Position numbers and translations under genes: made by a program
In this document: one piece after another, positions 32,290 to 40,559 of the stretch
Numbering within the stretch: the stretch's first letter is position 1
Layout: each line of letters starts with the position of its first letter
The notes under the pieces: generated by a model
Told to the model about the DNA's origin: nothing
The model's database searches: none
What the model saw: the letters and a program-made list of their open reading frames with translations, nothing else
Source: an uncultured beta proteobacterium
Lineage (GTDB): Bacteria; Pseudomonadota; Gammaproteobacteria; Burkholderiales; Burkholderiaceae_C
Direction: 5' to 3'
Length of the DNA: 64,000 bases
Assembly: GCA_903853895.1 (NCBI GenBank)
Contig: CAINUX010000106.1
Span: 1 to 64,000, forward strand

Positions 32290-33041
32290 CCGGCTGGCAA
32301 ACCTTGCTGTACAAGGAAGTGCTGCGGTTCTGGAAGGTCGGCTTCCAGACCGTGGCGGCGCCTGTGCTGACGGCCATGATGTATTTGCTGATTTTTGGCC
32401 ATGTGCTGGAAGATCACGTCAAGGTCTATGAAACCATTCGCTACACCGCATTTTTGGTCCCCGGCCTGGTGATGATGAGCGTGCTACAAAACGCATTTGC
32501 CAACAGTTCGTCATCACTCATCCAGAGCAAGATCATGGGCAATCTGGTCTTCCTGCTGCTCACGCCGCTGTCGCACTGGAGCTGGTTTGTGGCTTACGTG
32601 GGATCAAGCATCGTCCGGGGTCTGGTTGTCGGGGCTGGTGTGTTGCTGGTGGCGATTTGGTTTGCCCCGTTGACGTTTGCTGCACCCCTCTGGATCGTAG
32701 TCTTTGCCATTTTGGGCGCCGCCCTGATGGGGGCCATGGGGTTGATCGCCGGTTTGTGGGCGGAAAAATTTGACCAGCTAGCTGCATTCCAGAACTTTGT
32801 CATCATGCCCATGACGTTCTTGAGCGGCGTGTTCTATTCCATCCAGTCGCTCCCCGCGTTCTGGCAAAGCGTGAGCCACCTCAATCCGTTCTTCTACATG
32901 ATTGACGGCTTTCGATATGGTTTTTTTGGTGTGAGCGATGCGTCTCCTTGGTTGAGCCTGGGCATCGTTGGCTCGGCCCTGACAGGCGTGAGCCTGATCG
33001 CCATGCATTTGCTACGCACCGGCTACAAAATTCGCAGCTGA
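32286..33041 (+). CDS. ABC-2 type transporter permease (YadH-like)
   Basis: The membrane half (251 aa, six predicted segments) of the exporter encoded with the preceding gene. The ABC-2 pattern is visible in SSLIQSKIMGNLVFLLLTPLSHW and the C-terminal MPMTFLSGVFYSIQSLPAFWQ followed by NPFFYMIDGFRYGFFG. ATGA overlap with the ATPase gene. Substrate unknown. Confidence 0.9.
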   Translation: MTGWQTLLYKEVLRFWKVGFQTVAAPVLTAMMYLLIFGHVLEDHVKVYETIRYTAFLVPGLVMMSVLQNAFANSSSSLIQSKIMGNLVFLLLTPLSHWSWFVAYVGSSIVRGLVVGAGVLLVAIWFAPLTFAAPLWIVVFAILGAALMGAMGLIAGLWAEKFDQLAAFQNFVIMPMTFLSGVFYSIQSLPAFWQSVSHLNPFFYMIDGFRYGFFGVSDASPWLSLGIVGSALTGVSLIAMHLLRTGYKIRS

Positions 33042-33056
33042 ACCTTTTTTACCACT

Positions 33057-33299
33057 ATGACCGCAGAAGAAATTCAAACCCTGATCGAAGGCCACATTGC
33101 GTGTGAACTGTGCCATGTGGATGGCGATGGCCGTCACTGGTACGCCACCGTCGTTTCTGCCACATTTGAAAGCGTGCGTACGATTGCCCGCCACCAACGG
33201 GTGTACGCGGCCATGGGTTCGCGCATGAAGACCGACGAGGTGCACGCCTTGTCGATCAAAGCCCACACGCCCGCCGAGTGGGCAACGCTGACCGCCTGA
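33057..33299 (+). CDS. ibaG: BolA-family protein IbaG
   Basis: A small monothiol-glutaredoxin partner of the BolA/IbaG group (80 aa), thought to act in iron-sulfur cluster handling and acid response. The fold is shown by [30 protein letters not shown], the conserved helix QRVYAAMG and the C-terminal [13 protein letters not shown]. In many betaproteobacteria this gene is followed by murA; here hisG follows after 11 bases. Confidence 0.9.
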   Translation: MTAEEIQTLIEGHIACELCHVDGDGRHWYATVVSATFESVRTIARHQRVYAAMGSRMKTDEVHALSIKAHTPAEWATLTA

Positions 33300-33310
33300 A
33301 AGGCAACGAC

Positions 33311-33955
33311 ATGATCACACTCGCGCTGTCCAAGGGTCGCATCTTTGAGGAAACCCTGCCCCTGCTCAAAGCGGCAGGCATTGCAGTGCTGGACGACCCG
33401 GAAAGGTCCCGCAAGCTGATTCTGGACACCAATCTGCCCGACGTGCGCCTGCTGGTAGTGCGCGCCACTGACGTACCTACCTACGTTCAATACGGCGGCG
33501 CCGACTTGGGCATTACTGGCAAGGACACGCTGCTGGAACACGGAGGTCAGGGGTTGTACCAGCCGCTGGATTTGCAGATTGCCAAGTGCCGCATGAGCGT
33601 GGCGGTCCGCGCCGATTTTGATTACGCCTCTGCCATCAAACAGGGTTCGCGCCTGACGGTTGCTACCAAGTTTGTTGCCATTGCGCGCGAATTTTTCGCC
33701 TCCAAGGGCGTTCACGTCGACCTCATCAAGCTTTACGGCAGTATGGAACTGGCGCCCCTGGTGGGCATGGCCGATGCCATTGTGGATGTGGTCTCTACCG
33801 GTGGTACGCTCAAGGCCAACCACTTAGTTGAGGTGGAACAAATCATGGAGATCAGTTCGCGCCTGGTCGTGAACCAGGCCGCGCTCAAGCTCAAGCGCGA
33901 GCCGATTCGCAAGATCATCGATGCCTTTGCCAGCGCCATTGTGGTGCCCGCCTGA
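33311..33955 (+). CDS. hisG: ATP phosphoribosyltransferase, short form
   Basis: The first enzyme of histidine biosynthesis joins ATP and PRPP. The 214-aa protein is the short form, lacking the C-terminal ACT-like regulatory domain; such enzymes need the HisZ partner, which is not in the window. Motifs include [34 protein letters not shown] and the PRPP loop [21 protein letters not shown] 33311 with AAAGG upstream is chosen; the ORF track adds 11 residues. Confidence 0.95.
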   Translation: MITLALSKGRIFEETLPLLKAAGIAVLDDPERSRKLILDTNLPDVRLLVVRATDVPTYVQYGGADLGITGKDTLLEHGGQGLYQPLDLQIAKCRMSVAVRADFDYASAIKQGSRLTVATKFVAIAREFFASKGVHVDLIKLYGSMELAPLVGMADAIVDVVSTGGTLKANHLVEVEQIMEISSRLVVNQAALKLKREPIRKIIDAFASAIVVPA

Positions 33956-33970
33956 ACCTTCTTCATTGCC

Positions 33971-35287
33971 ATGACATTGTCCGCTACACCGCTTCGCCTA
34001 TCGACTGCCGACAGCCAATTTGAGGCGGCCTTCCAGGCACGCCTGCATTGGGCAGCGGATACCGATGCGGCCATCGAGACCAGCGTAGCGGCCATCCTGC
34101 GCGACGTGCAGCTGCGGGGCGATGCCGCCGTGCTGGAGTACACCGCGCGCTGGGACCATGTACAGGCCGAGACGGTGGCAGAGCTGGAACTGACCCAGGC
34201 CGAACTCAAGGCCGCGTTTGACAGCATTCCGGCCAAGCAGCGCGAAGCATTGGAGGCGGCCGCACAACGCGTGCGCAGCTACCACGAGGCGCAAAAGCGT
34301 GCCTGTGGTGAGAGCTGGAGCTACCGCGACGAACACGGCAGCCTGCTGGGTCAGAAAGTCACGCCGCTGGACCGTGTGGGTATCTACGTGCCCGGCGGCA
34401 AGGCCACCTATCCATCGTCCGTGTTGATGAACGCTATTCCCGCCCACGTGGCGGGGGTCGGTGAGATCATCATGGTCGTGCCTACACCGCGCGGCGAGAA
34501 AAATGCCATGGTGCTGGCCGCAGCGTATGTGGCCGGCGTCACACGCGCTTTCACCATCGGCGGCGCCCAGGCAGTCGCGGCACTGGCCTACGGTACGGCC
34601 ACCATTCCTGCTGTGCACAAGATCACCGGCCCCGGCAACGCCTTTGTCGCCGCCGCCAAGCGCAGCGTCTTTGGCTCCGTGGGCATCGACATGATCGCCG
34701 GGCCCAGCGAGATTCTTGTGCTGGCGGATGGCACTACGCGGCCTGACTGGGTGGCCATGGACCTGTTCAGCCAGGCTGAGCACGACGAGCTGGCGCAGAG
34801 CATTCTGCTGTGCCCGGATGCTGCTTACATCGATGCCGTGCAGGCCGCCATTGACCGCCTGCTGCCACAGATGCCCCGTGCCGAGATCATCGCCAAATCC
34901 CTGAACGACCGCGGCGCGCTGATCCTGACCCGTAGCATGCAAGAGGCTTGCGACATCAGTAACCGCATCGCCCCAGAGCACCTCGAAGTGTCCAGCCAGG
35001 ACCCGCACCGCTGGGAGCCGCTGCTCAAGCACGCTGGCGCGATTTTCCTCGGTGCCTTCACCAGCGAATCGTTGGGTGACTACTGCGCTGGCCCGAACCA
35101 CGTGCTGCCCACCAGCGGTACCGCGCGCTTCTCCAGCCCGCTAGGCGTGTACGACTTTCAAAAGCGTTCGAGCATCATCGAAGTCAGCAAGGCCGGTGCC
35201 CAAGTGCTGGGCCCCATCGCCGCCGAACTGGCCTACGGCGAAAGCCTGCAAGCCCATGCCCGTGCCGCGGAAATGCGGCTTAAGTAA
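33971..35287 (+). CDS. hisD: Histidinol dehydrogenase
   Basis: Catalyses the last two steps of histidine biosynthesis, L-histidinol to histidine, with NAD and zinc. The 438-aa protein shows [19 protein letters not shown], the NAD site, [32 protein letters not shown], zinc-site residues in FSQAEHDE and the late block [13 protein letters not shown]. It lies 15 bases after hisG. hisC, which would normally follow, is 5.3 kb downstream. Confidence 0.96.
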   Translation: MTLSATPLRLSTADSQFEAAFQARLHWAADTDAAIETSVAAILRDVQLRGDAAVLEYTARWDHVQAETVAELELTQAELKAAFDSIPAKQREALEAAAQRVRSYHEAQKRACGESWSYRDEHGSLLGQKVTPLDRVGIYVPGGKATYPSSVLMNAIPAHVAGVGEIIMVVPTPRGEKNAMVLAAAYVAGVTRAFTIGGAQAVAALAYGTATIPAVHKITGPGNAFVAAAKRSVFGSVGIDMIAGPSEILVLADGTTRPDWVAMDLFSQAEHDELAQSILLCPDAAYIDAVQAAIDRLLPQMPRAEIIAKSLNDRGALILTRSMQEACDISNRIAPEHLEVSSQDPHRWEPLLKHAGAIFLGAFTSESLGDYCAGPNHVLPTSGTARFSSPLGVYDFQKRSSIIEVSKAGAQVLGPIAAELAYGESLQAHARAAEMRLK

Positions 35288-35339
35288 AACACTGGTCGGG
35301 CGGGGTGTAAGAATGGTTGCTAACCTGCGACTATTCACC

Positions 35340-35717
35340 ATGCCCTCCAAAATCTTTACTTCAACTCACGCCCGTATCGTCGTGCTGACCATGGCCGGTG
35401 CCAGTCTGATGGCCACCGCATCCGCCATGTCTTTGCGTGAGCTGCGCGCACTCGAAAAGACTAGCAAGCAAGGCCCGCACTACGCCAACTACTACCTTGT
35501 GGGTGTGATGGAAGGTGCACTGGAGGCCCACGCGCATGGCGTGCGCAACGGCGCAAAGCCCTCCATCTGCCTGAACGGTCGTCGCCTGGAGCCGCACATG
35601 GCCAAGAGCCTGTATGACACCGAACGTAAACGCAACGAGGACCTGTACGAAGCGGACATGCCGGTGCAGCTGGTGATGGTCAATGCGCTGGCTACGGTAT
35701 ATGCCTGCTCGGACTAG
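35340..35717 (+). CDS. Secreted Rap1a/Tai-like small protein
   Basis: A 125-aa protein with a signal peptide ending near ATASAMS. The mature part has the pattern YYLVGVMEGAL, then a Cys in PSICLNGRRL, and ends MVNALATVYACSD. This spacing of a YxxGV helix and two cysteines resembles the Rap1a/Tai family, which includes type VI effector immunity proteins. Identification is tentative. ATG 35340 gives a clean signal peptide, while ATG 35313 has a stronger ribosome site. It lies between hisD and a convergent caspase-like gene. Confidence 0.5.
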   Translation: MPSKIFTSTHARIVVLTMAGASLMATASAMSLRELRALEKTSKQGPHYANYYLVGVMEGALEAHAHGVRNGAKPSICLNGRRLEPHMAKSLYDTERKRNEDLYEADMPVQLVMVNALATVYACSD

Positions 35718-35742
35718 CGACTAAAGACTGGCGATAGTCGCT
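35716..35742. terminator. Hairpin in the convergent gap after the Rap1a-like gene
   Basis: AGCGACTA (35716-35723) pairs perfectly with TAGTCGCT (35735-35742) across an 11-base loop. The left arm begins within the TAG stop codon. A run of T is absent (TGTTTCGC follows), so it may be a weak bidirectional terminator. Confidence 0.45.
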
Positions 35743-35770
35743 TGTTTCGCTTCCCGCAATGCGGCGGGGC

Positions 35771-37309
35771 CTATCGCGGACCGGGAGAATAGTGCAGCGT
35801 CACAGAGCTTTCGTACTCGACGATCGCGCCTGTGGCTGACCGAAACAAACGCTCGCCCTTGACTTGAAACATAGTGCTGGGGTCAATCCAAAACGTTGTG
35901 GTTATCATCGTCCGCCCGCCCGGAAAATTGGCGAAACCGCTTCCCTGGACTTTGAACGCTTTGACGCTGCGTCCCAACGCTTCCACATCTTCCAGAGCAG
36001 TGACTTTATAGTCCCAGTAGACGTTTTCGAGAACGCCATCGGGGCGAAGATTGGTAAATGCGGCGCGCCATTGTTTCCCCAAAGCGATATCGGCGGGTGT
36101 GCCCAATACAGGTGGATTTTTGAGGCCAAACCGATTCTCAATGACCGCACCCATCTGGGTCGTGCGTATCATGCCGTTGTTGAAAACCACAGTTTCATTG
36201 TCTGCGCTAGTAACCCGCGCGATGAGCGTACGCGATTCTTTGCTCAAACCATCGGTCACTTCGATCGTGAATCGGTCACCCTTGGCATAGCGATTCGTGC
36301 CTGGTGGCAGGGCCTTCACCCCGTTTTTGTTGGGCTGGGGAACAACTTTCGCGATTTGCAATTGGTCAATACGAAACTGGACCTGCTCGGCAATGGCTCC
36401 GTTGGGATACTTCAACAAATAGGCGTACAGCTCATCGGTATTGCGGCTACTCTTGATCTTGTCCCAATCGGCCTTTTCCTGATCGAAGGCCAGGGCCATC
36501 GCTTTTTCATCGGGCTTTATCGCCCTGATGACTTGTCCGGTATTGAAGTAAAAGTCATCTTCCAAGCTGGTGGACTCCCACGGAATTTGACGTCCTTCGC
36601 TGCTCTTTCTGACGTTCAGCCGAACCCGCTTAAAAACGTCCTCAATTTTGGCGATCGGTTTTTGAAGCTCTTCCAGCAGGTATTGCGTATAGAGCCCATT
36701 CCCGGTTGCACTGTCTCCATCACTGGCAACGTTGCCTGGTGCAGTGGCGTACGCAAGAAACGTCCCGACCGGCGCATCCATTGGAGCCAATCCCTTTTCG
36801 CTGCCAAATGAGACAAACGGATTGTCTCGGCATGCGTCGAGCACAACGATGTTCATTCGGTTGCCCGCGGCGCGAAACGCCTCTACTACCGCGTTCACAT
36901 CAATTGACTGGTTTGGCACGTCAGTCGAATTGGTCAACATCGCATCCACCGGGATCATGTAGTTGCGCCAGTCCAACTGGAGACCGTGGCCTGCGTAGTA
37001 AAGCATACCCACTCCGCGCTTGTCCTTGAGGCCTTCCTGAACTTTCGCAATTGCCTCTCGCATCTGCACTTTGTTGCCGTCACGTAATTCGATTACGGTA
37101 AAACCCAATTGTTTCAGCGTATGTGCCATTGCGCGTGCATCGTTGCCAGGGTTCGTCAGTGATGCTTTGCCCGAATACGCGGAATTGCCAATGACCAGAG
37201 CAATCCGAATGTCCATAGGCGCTTGCGCGACGACAGGTAGGGCCGACAACGCAAAGGCAAATGCTATGGCTTTGAAAAGTGATCGCTGAGTTCTGAAACT
37301 GATTCGCAT
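35771..37309 (-). CDS. Secreted caspase-like (peptidase C14) protein
   Basis: A 512-aa protein with a Sec signal peptide ending PVVAQA (about 1-30). A caspase-fold domain follows (about 33-270) with catalytic His108 in YYAGHGLQ and Cys160 in VVLDACRDNPF, the GNSAYSG opening strand, and ATAPGNVASDG. A helical linker (about 280-350) leads to a beta-rich C-terminal domain with unknown function. The export signal suggests action in the periplasm or outside. ATG 37309 with AAGGTAA upstream is chosen over 37393. It runs opposite to the his genes and its base composition is less GC-rich. Confidence 0.8.
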   Translation of the reverse strand: MRISFRTQRSLFKAIAFAFALSALPVVAQAPMDIRIALVIGNSAYSGKASLTNPGNDARAMAHTLKQLGFTVIELRDGNKVQMREAIAKVQEGLKDKRGVGMLYYAGHGLQLDWRNYMIPVDAMLTNSTDVPNQSIDVNAVVEAFRAAGNRMNIVVLDACRDNPFVSFGSEKGLAPMDAPVGTFLAYATAPGNVASDGDSATGNGLYTQYLLEELQKPIAKIEDVFKRVRLNVRKSSEGRQIPWESTSLEDDFYFNTGQVIRAIKPDEKAMALAFDQEKADWDKIKSSRNTDELYAYLLKYPNGAIAEQVQFRIDQLQIAKVVPQPNKNGVKALPPGTNRYAKGDRFTIEVTDGLSKESRTLIARVTSADNETVVFNNGMIRTTQMGAVIENRFGLKNPPVLGTPADIALGKQWRAAFTNLRPDGVLENVYWDYKVTALEDVEALGRSVKAFKVQGSGFANFPGGRTMITTTFWIDPSTMFQVKGERLFRSATGAIVEYESSVTLHYSPGPR

Positions 37310-37560
37310 CGGGTTACCTTGTTGAAAGCACAGAAGCAGGGCGTTGCGCGCGGCCAGAGTCAGGCTCATTCCGCCAGGGCAGCGGAATTGCAAGACTCTT
37401 CATTGGAGTATCCCACGCGGTGGCATCTAGCAAAGCATAGTCCCCCATCGCTGCCACAACAATACACCGCGCGCTTCATTGCAAATTTTCAATGCGCTGA
37501 GCGCTGGTCCACGAGGGTACCGATTGACGCAAACTAGATGCAAGCTAACCCATTCTTGCT
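37310..37560. other. Intergenic region upstream of the caspase-like gene
   Basis: A 251-base gap between the caspase-like gene and the glutathione S-transferase remnant. It should contain the promoter of the caspase gene, but I see no convincing boxes and no repeat or coding signal. Confidence 0.3.
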
Positions 37561-38110
37561 TCACGACATCACCACCGGTCCACCCTTGGCCAGTGCGCGC
37601 TGGTAGGCGGGTCGCGCCACCATGCGGGCCTTGAATGCGGCCAGCTTGGGAAACTGCTTTGGATCGGCACCGCGTGCCAGCGCAGCCTCCACGGCGAAGC
37701 TCATCTGAAAGTCGGCGATGCTGATCTGGTCACCAGCGAACCAGGCATGCATGCCCAGGTGCACTTCCATGAAAGTCAGGGCGGGGCCAGGTTGGGTGCA
37801 ATGAGCTTGGCCTGCACCTTGGCGCACAGCTGCCGCGCGATGGGTCGCAGGCCAGCTAGATCGCCCCGCGCCTGAGCACCATAGCGTTCGATCAGGTATT
37901 CGAGAATGGCGCCGGATTCGGCAACGGTTTTGTCGCCATCCGTTATGACCGGTGACTTGCGCGGGGGTGCACCGCCTTAAGTTCAGGCGGCGCCAGCTTG
38001 GTCCGTGGATCACGCTTGTACAGCTTGAGCGCGTAGGGAACGCTCAGCTCTTCAAGCAATCACAGAACGCGCTGTGAACGGGATGTTTCAAGGTGGTGGA
38101 CGGTGATCAT
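37561..38110 (-). pseudogene. Degraded glutathione S-transferase gene
   Basis: Reading from ATG 38110 the frame gives MITVHHLETSRSQRVL and then a TGA (38062-38060) where the family has Trp, followed by LLEELSVPYALKLYKRD. The frame shifts after the HPR triplet near 37970, resuming as KSPVITDGDKTVAESGAILEYLIERYG, and shifts again near 37790 before the C-terminal helix TFMEVHLG and ISIADFQMSFAVEAAL. One nonsense mutation plus at least two frame breaks and a missing middle piece show it is dead. The 150-aa ORF in the track covers only the C-terminal part in frame. Confidence 0.8.
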
Positions 38111-38393
38111 GCTAAGGATTATCTATGGATGCTCCGTTTGCTTCGGGTTAATCCGAGGGTAGCTTGCAGGTTGGGGCCCGCTTGTCAAAGTGCAGCAGGC
38201 GCACCGAATTGAATTCGCGGCTGGCGAGGAATTTCATGGTTACTAAAATGTGGACAGTGCCGTGTAGCACTTGCACAATCCTCCAAGACATGTTTGTGCA
38301 CCGCGCAGTCTGGTCGGAGACAACGCTGCCATGTGGCCTCGCTAGAACGCAGGTCCAGGATTGTGGTAAACGCACCTATAACGAGGAAGCAGA
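38111..38393. other. Intergenic region before the antiporter gene
   Basis: A 283-base gap. Predicted ORFs on both strands (38164 plus, 38148 minus) overlap each other and have no recognisable motif, so I do not call a gene. The promoter of the antiporter should lie here, but no clear boxes are seen. Confidence 0.3.
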
Positions 38394-39776
38394 GTGAACT
38401 TCGACAATATCAACCTAGTGGCCCTGCTCGGCGATGTCTTCGCCAAGCATGGCCCCTCGGTTCCCGCAGCCGCCCAGACCTATTCCCCAGCGGACTTCAG
38501 CGTCCACTTCTTCTTGCAGCTCGCGCTGATCATGCTGGCCTGCCGCGTCGTCGGATGGGTCGGGACCAAGTTCTTGGGCCAGCCCCAGGTGGTTGGCGAA
38601 ATGATTGCGGGTGTGGTTCTCGGCCCCTCGCTGCTGGGTCTGTTCTTCCCTGACCTGCAGGCCACGATCTTCCCCAAGGAGATGAACAACGTCCTGTACA
38701 CCGGCGCGCAACTGGGCGTGGGCCTGTATATGTTTCTGGTCGGCACCACCTTGCGACTGGATCATTTCCAAACCAAGGCGCGCAGCGCCATGGGCGTGTC
38801 GTTCGCTGGTATTGCGGCGCCTTTCTTGATCGCCTTCCTGATTACCCCCTATCTGGTCCGCATTCCGGGCCTGTTTGCCGCCGGCATTTCGCAAACCAAC
38901 GCGACCCTGTTCATGGGCGCATGCATTGCGCTGACGGCCTTCCCGATGCTCGCTCGCATCATCAACGAGCGCGGCCTTGCCAACACCTCACTTGGCACAC
39001 TGACGCTGACGGCCGGCGCATTCGATGACGCGGCCTCCTGGTGTGTGCTGGCTCTTGTGCTGGCCGCCTTCGGTGCGGGGCCGGGCGTGGCCGTACTAGC
39101 TATTGGCGGCGGCATCATCTGGAGCGCCTTCGTTCTGTTGTTCGGTCGCAAATTGCTGGCCCCGCTAGGCCGCGTGGTCGTACGCGAAGGCGAGATGAGC
39201 AACACCGTGTTGGGCATCACACTGATCCTGTTCTGCGTGTCAGCCTTCATCATGGACGCAGTCGGCATCCATGCGATTTTTGGCGGCTTCATCCTGGGCA
39301 CGGTGATGCCACGCGGCCTGTTTGCGCTTGAGTTGAAGAAGAAAGTGGAGCCCATCGCAGTGATCTTGCTGCTGCCTATGTTCTTCACCTACTCGGGTCT
39401 GAACACCCGGCTGGACATGATCAACTCCTCGGAGATGATACTGATCGCGGCGGGCGTCCTGGTGGCATCAGTGTTGGCCAAGTTCGGCGCCTGCTATCTG
39501 GCCGCTCGGTTGTCGGGTGAAGACAACCGAACTGCCCTGGGCATAGGCGCCCTGATGAATTCACGCGGGCTAATGGAGCTGATCATCATCAACATTGGTT
39601 TGCAAAAGGGCATCATCGGGCCCGCCCTGTTCTCGATACTGGTGTTGATGGCCGTGGTCACAACCATGATGGCCAGCCCAGTGTTTGAGCTGGTTTATGG
39701 CCGCAAGGCGCGTGAAAGCGGCGAACTGGGCGAACTGAATGCCACTTCCGGCGGTCCGGTCAGTAATTTGGCCTGA
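38394..39776 (+). CDS. CPA2-family cation:proton antiporter
   Basis: A monovalent cation/proton antiporter of the KefB/NhaS3 type (460 aa, about 12-13 membrane helices). It has the family segments GQPQVVGEMIAGVVLGPSLLG, GVGLYMFLVGTTL and the discontinuous-helix motif TLTAGAFDDAASW with the paired Asp residues expected for ion exchange, plus GFILGTVMPRG. No TrkA-N or TrkA-C regulatory domain follows. A GTG start at 38394 has GAGGAAG upstream. It has no visible link to histidine synthesis and is part of the block inserted in the his operon. Confidence 0.88.
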   Translation: MNFDNINLVALLGDVFAKHGPSVPAAAQTYSPADFSVHFFLQLALIMLACRVVGWVGTKFLGQPQVVGEMIAGVVLGPSLLGLFFPDLQATIFPKEMNNVLYTGAQLGVGLYMFLVGTTLRLDHFQTKARSAMGVSFAGIAAPFLIAFLITPYLVRIPGLFAAGISQTNATLFMGACIALTAFPMLARIINERGLANTSLGTLTLTAGAFDDAASWCVLALVLAAFGAGPGVAVLAIGGGIIWSAFVLLFGRKLLAPLGRVVVREGEMSNTVLGITLILFCVSAFIMDAVGIHAIFGGFILGTVMPRGLFALELKKKVEPIAVILLLPMFFTYSGLNTRLDMINSSEMILIAAGVLVASVLAKFGACYLAARLSGEDNRTALGIGALMNSRGLMELIIINIGLQKGIIGPALFSILVLMAVVTTMMASPVFELVYGRKARESGELGELNATSGGPVSNLA

Positions 39777-39818
39777 CCGGCGATGGTATCCGATGTATTG
39801 CGCCTAGCTGGTTTTTGA

Positions 39819-39855
39819 ATTACACGAATTTCGTGTAGCACGAAATTCGTGTAAT
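39819..39855. promoter_or_regulatory. Perfect palindromic operator upstream of vapB
   Basis: ATTACACGAATTTCGTG (39819-39835) is the exact reverse complement of CACGAAATTCGTGTAAT (39839-39855), with TAG between. It lies nine bases before the vapB ATG, where a VapB dimer or VapBC complex would bind to autorepress. A TAATAT at 39852-39857 overlaps it and may be the -10 box, which would give an almost leaderless mRNA. Confidence 0.7.
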
Positions 39856-39864
39856 ATCAGCCCC

Positions 39865-40116
39865 ATGAAGAACGTAACCATCACCGTTGACGATGCCGCT
39901 TTGGAATGGGTGCGCATTGAGGCGGCCAAACGCAATACCAGCGTGTCCAAGCTGGTGGGTGAAATGCTGGTGGAAAAGATGCAGCGCACCGACGCCTACG
40001 CCCGCGCGGCGCACGACTGGCGCACCAAAGACCGCTTGTGGGCATCCGATGGCCGCACCTACCCACAGCGTGCCGACCTCTATGACAGAAGTAACCGAAG
40101 TGATGGCATCCCATGA
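39865..40116 (+). CDS. Ribbon-helix-helix antitoxin VapB-like
   Basis: An 83-aa DNA-binding antitoxin. The N-terminal ribbon-helix-helix is MKNVTITVDDAALEWVRIEA followed by NTSVSKLVGEMLVE; the C-terminal half (WRTKDRLWASDGRTYPQRADLYD) is probably the disordered toxin-neutralising arm. It overlaps the PIN-domain toxin gene by four bases, and the palindrome at 39819-39855 is its likely operator. Confidence 0.85.
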   Translation: MKNVTITVDDAALEWVRIEAAKRNTSVSKLVGEMLVEKMQRTDAYARAAHDWRTKDRLWASDGRTYPQRADLYDRSNRSDGIP

Positions 40117-40559
40117 GCGGCGTTTTTGTGGACACCAACATCCTGATCTGTAGCGAAGACGGGGCACATCCGACTAAGCGCGACGTGGCCTTGCAGTGGC
40201 TGGCCGTGCTGTGGCAACGTGGCATCGGGCGCACCAGCACGCAGGTGCTGAACGAGTTTTACGTGAGTGCCACCCGCAAGCTCACTCCGCCCATGGCTTC
40301 CGGTGATGCGCGGGCGGAGGTGCGCCGCTACGCGCTGTGGCAACCCTGGCAAATCGACCACGCCACGGTGGAATCTGCCTGGGCGGTGGAGAGCCGCTAT
40401 GGCCTGCACTATGGCGACAGCCTGGTGATTGCCTCCGCACAGCACCTGGGTTGCACCTTTGTGCTCAGTGAAGACATGGTCCATGGGCAACACTACGGTG
40501 CGGTTCAAGTTATCAACCCGTTCAGCGCATCGCTGGCAATACTGGATCAAGTGCAATGA
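40113..40559 (+). CDS. PIN-domain ribonuclease toxin VapC-like
   Basis: A 148-aa PIN-domain RNase. The four acidic metal ligands are visible as Asp7 (FVDTNI), Glu48 (LNEFY), Asp102 (YGDSLV) and Asp121 (LSEDM), so the active site appears intact. The start overlaps vapB (ATGA). The stop codon TGA at 40557-40559 overlaps the hisC ATG at 40556, so this toxin gene is directly coupled to a biosynthetic gene. Confidence 0.87.
   Translation: MSGVFVDTNILICSEDGAHPTKRDVALQWLAVLWQRGIGRTSTQVLNEFYVSATRKLTPPMASGDARAEVRRYALWQPWQIDHATVESAWAVESRYGLHYGDSLVIASAQHLGCTFVLSEDMVHGQHYGAVQVINPFSASLAILDQVQ

Noticed and set aside
33998-35101. 367-aa minus-strand ORF
   Set aside because: Antisense to hisD and lacking any motif.
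38148-38397. Small ORFs on both strands before the antiporter gene
   Set aside because: They overlap each other, have no known motif or good ribosome site, and could be chance frames or decayed sequence.
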